Below are positions 60,431-64,000 of a stretch of 64,000 nucleotides of DNA, piece after piece. The stretch spans positions 2,058,501-2,122,500 of the forward strand of contig WAID01000005.1 in NCBI GenBank assembly GCA_016584495.1. The letters run 5' to 3'. The notes beneath the pieces are model-generated. The model was not told the origin of the DNA. It did not search any database and was given only the letters and a program-made list of their open reading frames with translations. Source of the stretch: Celoporthe dispersa (Eukaryota; Ascomycota; Sordariomycetes; Diaporthales; Cryphonectriaceae). Numbering within the stretch: position 1 is the first letter of the stretch; each line of letters begins with the position of its first letter. Position numbers and translations under genes: made by a program.

Positions 60431-61758
60431 CTTGAAGGGCTGGTTGTGTTCTTTGTTCTTAAGTGACGGGATTCTTGAGATGAACGGGGTGGTGTTTGTG
60501 CGTGTCAAAGGTCTGGAGTGTGTGGTAGCGATATCTTGGGGACAGGCGCGGAACAGGAACTCTCTGCGAGTAATAGGGAGTCTATGTCCTCTTTATATAT
60601 TAATCTAGACTCGCACGCCACCTCGTAACGCCTCCGACCGCCAGCCCCCAGAATCCAAGGCCCTAGCCGGGGCTGGTCGCACCATGGGTACTAATCATCA
60701 TGGTATTGACGACATTATCCAATGGTGGGGTTCGCACGTTCGGATGGATCGAAAGGATCTTTCTTGGGAGCTCTTGGATCTACATACACAGCCGATGCAC
60801 CCAAGCTGAGGGCCTGGGCAAGCCTGGCTGCCTGGCTATGTACCACGGGGCTAAGTCGAGGTACAGCAAGAGGTGTGTGTGTGTTACAGTACTTTTGCAG
60901 GGCGGACCGTGCGGGTGCTTGCATTGCTGCTGGGGGGTTTCCCATGTAGTTTAATTTAGTTTAGAAAAAAAAGTCCCGACTGGTGGCCGTTGTCATGGAC
61001 TAGCAGTACCAGGTTTCCAATGTCTCTGGATGATTACCTGCCGTTCTTGTCATGACAGACCTGGTCTCGGCGGCACACGTCTCTGTTCTCACGTTCCTGC
61101 TTGGGGCAGCAGCGGAGAGGAGGAGGAGGAGGAGGAGAAAGTTCGAGCCTACATCGACCGTCACCTTTGAGTGTCTGATACAAATGCAACACAGCAACGC
61201 CATGTAAGCACTTGTGTTGTGTGCTCAGTCACCGACCACTGCCATCACACAGCCAACTCCATCGGGATCCTAAAGGCAAGCACCCGTCATCAGCGCGTCT
61301 TGGCGAGCCTGGGGGTGTTTTATGCAGATACATCTGGCGTCGTTGTGCGTCTCGTGCGTGTAGTACACAGCACGCTGGCCAGGCAGGAGAGAGATCATGA
61401 GCTTGATACATGACAGGTCGTCTTGTCTGCTGGAGAGTGAAAGAAAAAAAAAAAAAGAAAAGAAAAGGAATAGAAAAAAAAAGCCACCACCAGAAAACTA
61501 CCTCTTTAGGCTTTCTTCCCCTCGGCTCGCGGGCTCTGGCACGGACTCCGCCACTGGCGCACCGCGGATCCCCGGAAATAATGACGGCATTCGTCGTCAT
61601 AAGAAGGGCTTCTTGGCCCCACTGCCGTGAAATCCATTACGAAAAAGAAATGCCTTCTTTGGGCTGATGTGAGCTGATCTCCACCAGGCTTCAAGCCTGT
61701 CGGGTTGGACGGGCGCTGGGCTGCGTGTCTGAGGCAGGGGAGCGATGCCTGAAGCAGT

Positions 61759-61790
<32 letters not shown>

Positions 61791-64000
61791 CTCGTTGGCC
61801 GGCTCGGAACGCCGCAGCCTGGGAATTGCACACTCCTTCGCCTTGGCATCCTTCCTGCCTCTGTTCTCTTGCTTCAGAGTCGCAATTTGGTGGTCCTGGT
61901 CTATTAATCACGTCGCAGGCAGGGCTCGGATCCGGAGCAAGCACGCCAGGCGGGGGCAATCTCCCATCTTGAGGGTGTCTGACGGAAGACCACAGGCGCC
62001 TGGCTCTCCTTGGCAGCCTTCCAAGGCTTCCCTCAGCTTGGCAGCCCGGCCCGCCTCAGCATTGCCTCGAATAGCGAGGAGGTAGGCTGGCTACGTAGCT
62101 ACTGCATGCACAGCTCAGCGTGTATTCCCCATAGCAGCCTTGATGTTTCACTTTTCCCCCGACAACTGCAAGCCGCACGCTACACAAAAGACGCCGCGAC
62201 AACCAGCCTTTGCCAGCCTTTGCGTAATTTAGGAGGTTGGCCGAGTGCTACTGTCTCTAGTTTGTGTCACTTTCGGGTCTGTCTTCGTCAATGGACATTA
62301 CAAATGTCATCATTGTCCAGGATAATAATTCACCCTGCCGCTGCTACAAAGATGGCGAGGCAATACGGTGTCGGATCTCGGCTGCCCACTGTATTCGGCA
62401 AGTACACCTTCTGCACCCGAATAATAAGTACCAAGATCCAAGTCAGGATGTGAGCGACCAATGTCTGGGTTTAATCCCCGACAGAACCGCACAGCGCTGC
62501 TTCATAGCCTGTCAACGGCTTAGAAGGCTTGGTAGGAAGCGGAAAAAGAAGGAAGGGTCAGGGAGAAGTGTCGCGCAGTGAATTATTAATCACTGGGCAG
62601 TCTGGCATTTCATTATACAGACCTCGTGAGGCGTCTTCAGCACTCGGGAGACTCTCTAGCATTTGATTATTGACACGGCTGCCAGTGAACATTTACCCAA
62701 CGTCCTACCGTCACAGCCCGAGTATAGCCAAAGCATGGTTACGGGACAGAGGTCACGATTGTATTGTTTTAATTATATCCTGATTCAGATCCTTGATGGA
62801 AAAGGTCCTCGGGCAATGACAAAGACAGTAATTAGAGATCCATACGCATCCCATACTTCATTATACAGAGCTGCCAAGATTGTGCCATCGACATCCTCAT
62901 CGATGCCCTATCTCATGACCACGAGGTAGGCAAATGTGTCCCTGTTGGAGATGTGATGTTCGGGAGAGGGAGATCGTATGATAAGGGAATGCGAAGTGTA
63001 GAGCAGGCATCAAGCAAGGTACAAATAAATTCCTTGCATCAAGTCCTGTGACGCAGGGCAAAAGATCCGACCCGCTCAGAGCTTGGCTCTCAGCAAAATT
63101 CCACATGTGGCTTTTGACCTGTATTCAATAATACATCAGTTCGAGTTGAGGTAATTAGTCTGGGCAAGTTCTACACTCGAGTTTTGTATTATACCCTACC
63201 GCCTAATATCCCCTCTCAAACTACCCAAGTGAATCGGTTGTGGACGTCGCCGCCCTCACCCTCACGCACAAAACAATGTTTCGTGGTCTCCTGGTCTGTC
63301 CAGCCCCAAGGCCCGGACCCGTCAGCTTCACCAAAGGACATGGCTAGCCAACATGAGGGCCAAAGCCCACTACTGAACAGGTTAACTCGCGTGGCCTGCG
63401 TTCCGGACGTCAGACGATAATCTCACTTCTCCCAAGACTCTGTAATTCAATCAGACACCGGCGCTCGCGCTGTTTCAAAGGGTACATGAGACGAAGGCCT
63501 GCAATCCGTCAGCGCAGTCAGCATTCTCAACATTTATAGCCGGACACCCCCTATTCGGCCTAGGCTGTGATTATGGGACAAAACCTACTTACTTGCGGTA
63601 CACTATAAACGTGCTTACGCCGTGCCCAGCTGCATTTTGGCATAGAACGAGTTTCGGGGAGGGGGCTGCTGTCCTAAAGCAGGAAAAGCGGCACATGGGC
63701 AATAACCGAATCGGGACGGAAAGGGAGCAGGATGGGAGAGGGAGTGAATGTCGAAACGCAAATTGATCGGACATTTGTGAAAGGCACAGCGGAGGGGTTT
63801 GACAATCAATCCATGTCGAGATGCATGGCTATTGGAAACATCCGCTGCACCACAGCTCTCCCAAAGAATCATACCATGTTGAGGGTCATGATACGCTGAA
63901 CGTTGGTGCCTTATTTACTTCCAGAACGCTGGACCGTCGCGGCGGTCGTCGGGCATTTTGCATGTTCAGTGCGGTGGATTCGATCTATAATTTGCATATG
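60431..64000. other. 3.6-kb terminal region, no gene recognised
   Basis: The left part is the GPI gene promoter. The remainder has only short overlapping open frames without family text, and a (CAG)n run listed separately. A gene entering from beyond 64000 cannot be excluded. Confidence 0.45.
61761..61789. repeat. (GCA/CAG)n trinucleotide microsatellite
   Basis: About nine to ten CAG units, not in a supported gene. Confidence 0.9.

Noticed and set aside
1..64000. tRNA, rRNA and transposable-element genes
   Set aside because: I looked for tRNA A/B-box patterns, rDNA text, transposase or reverse transcriptase motifs and terminal repeats and saw none convincing; by eye I could miss a short tRNA.

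Overview
This window is nuclear DNA of a filamentous ascomycete (Pezizomycotina, most likely Sordariomycetes). The evidence is short 55-200 nt introns with GTRNGT donors and CTRAC branch points, GC-rich coding DNA, pyrimidine-rich leaders, and fungus-specific families: a Pth11/rhodopsin-like receptor, a Clr5-domain protein, an RTA1 protein, a Zn2Cys6 regulator, a NACHT NLR remnant and a Tim17-type complex I subunit. Endopolygalacturonase plus a Pth11-like receptor fit a plant-associated lifestyle, but the species cannot be named from the sequence.

Layout. At 1.1-2.3 kb lies an endopolygalacturonase. From 5.4 to 17.1 kb is a specialised-metabolism-like island: two tail-to-tail paralogous P450s, a wax-synthase-type MBOAT acyltransferase, a third unrelated P450, and a seven-exon Pth11-like membrane receptor. 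No core synthase, cyclase or terpene enzyme is in the window. From 17.9 to 20.7 kb are two decayed genes, a cullin remnant on the minus strand and a NACHT STAND/NLR remnant on the plus strand. Housekeeping genes follow: NOP9 (20.9-23.1 kb), a Clr5-domain protein (24.4-26.7 kb), a small protein with a mitochondrial-type N-terminus (27.6-28.2 kb) and a conserved fungal protein of unknown function (29.7-31.4 kb). About 8 kb without a recognisable gene, rich in microsatellites, separates these from a UBP2-type ubiquitin hydrolase (41.1-45.2 kb). That gene has a 548-codon in-frame open continuation after its stop. Next come a complex I subunit (46.6-47.4 kb), a probable non-coding host gene with three related box C/D snoRNA-like units (47.6-48.5 kb), a phosphoketolase (48.8-51.5 kb), an RTA1-like transporter (55.3-56.3 kb), a Zn2Cys6 transcription factor (57.0-58.5 kb) and a small Ser/Ala-rich GPI-anchored wall protein (59.9-60.4 kb). 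The last 3.5 kb hold nothing recognisable.

Sequence quality matters for reading this window. At least eleven single-base frame breaks, about half at homopolymer runs, interrupt seven otherwise well-conserved genes. Correcting each one by a single base makes every spliced CDS divisible by three and restores the family alignment. I treat these as probable assembly errors, unlike the much denser damage in the cullin and NLR remnants, which I treat as real pseudogenes.
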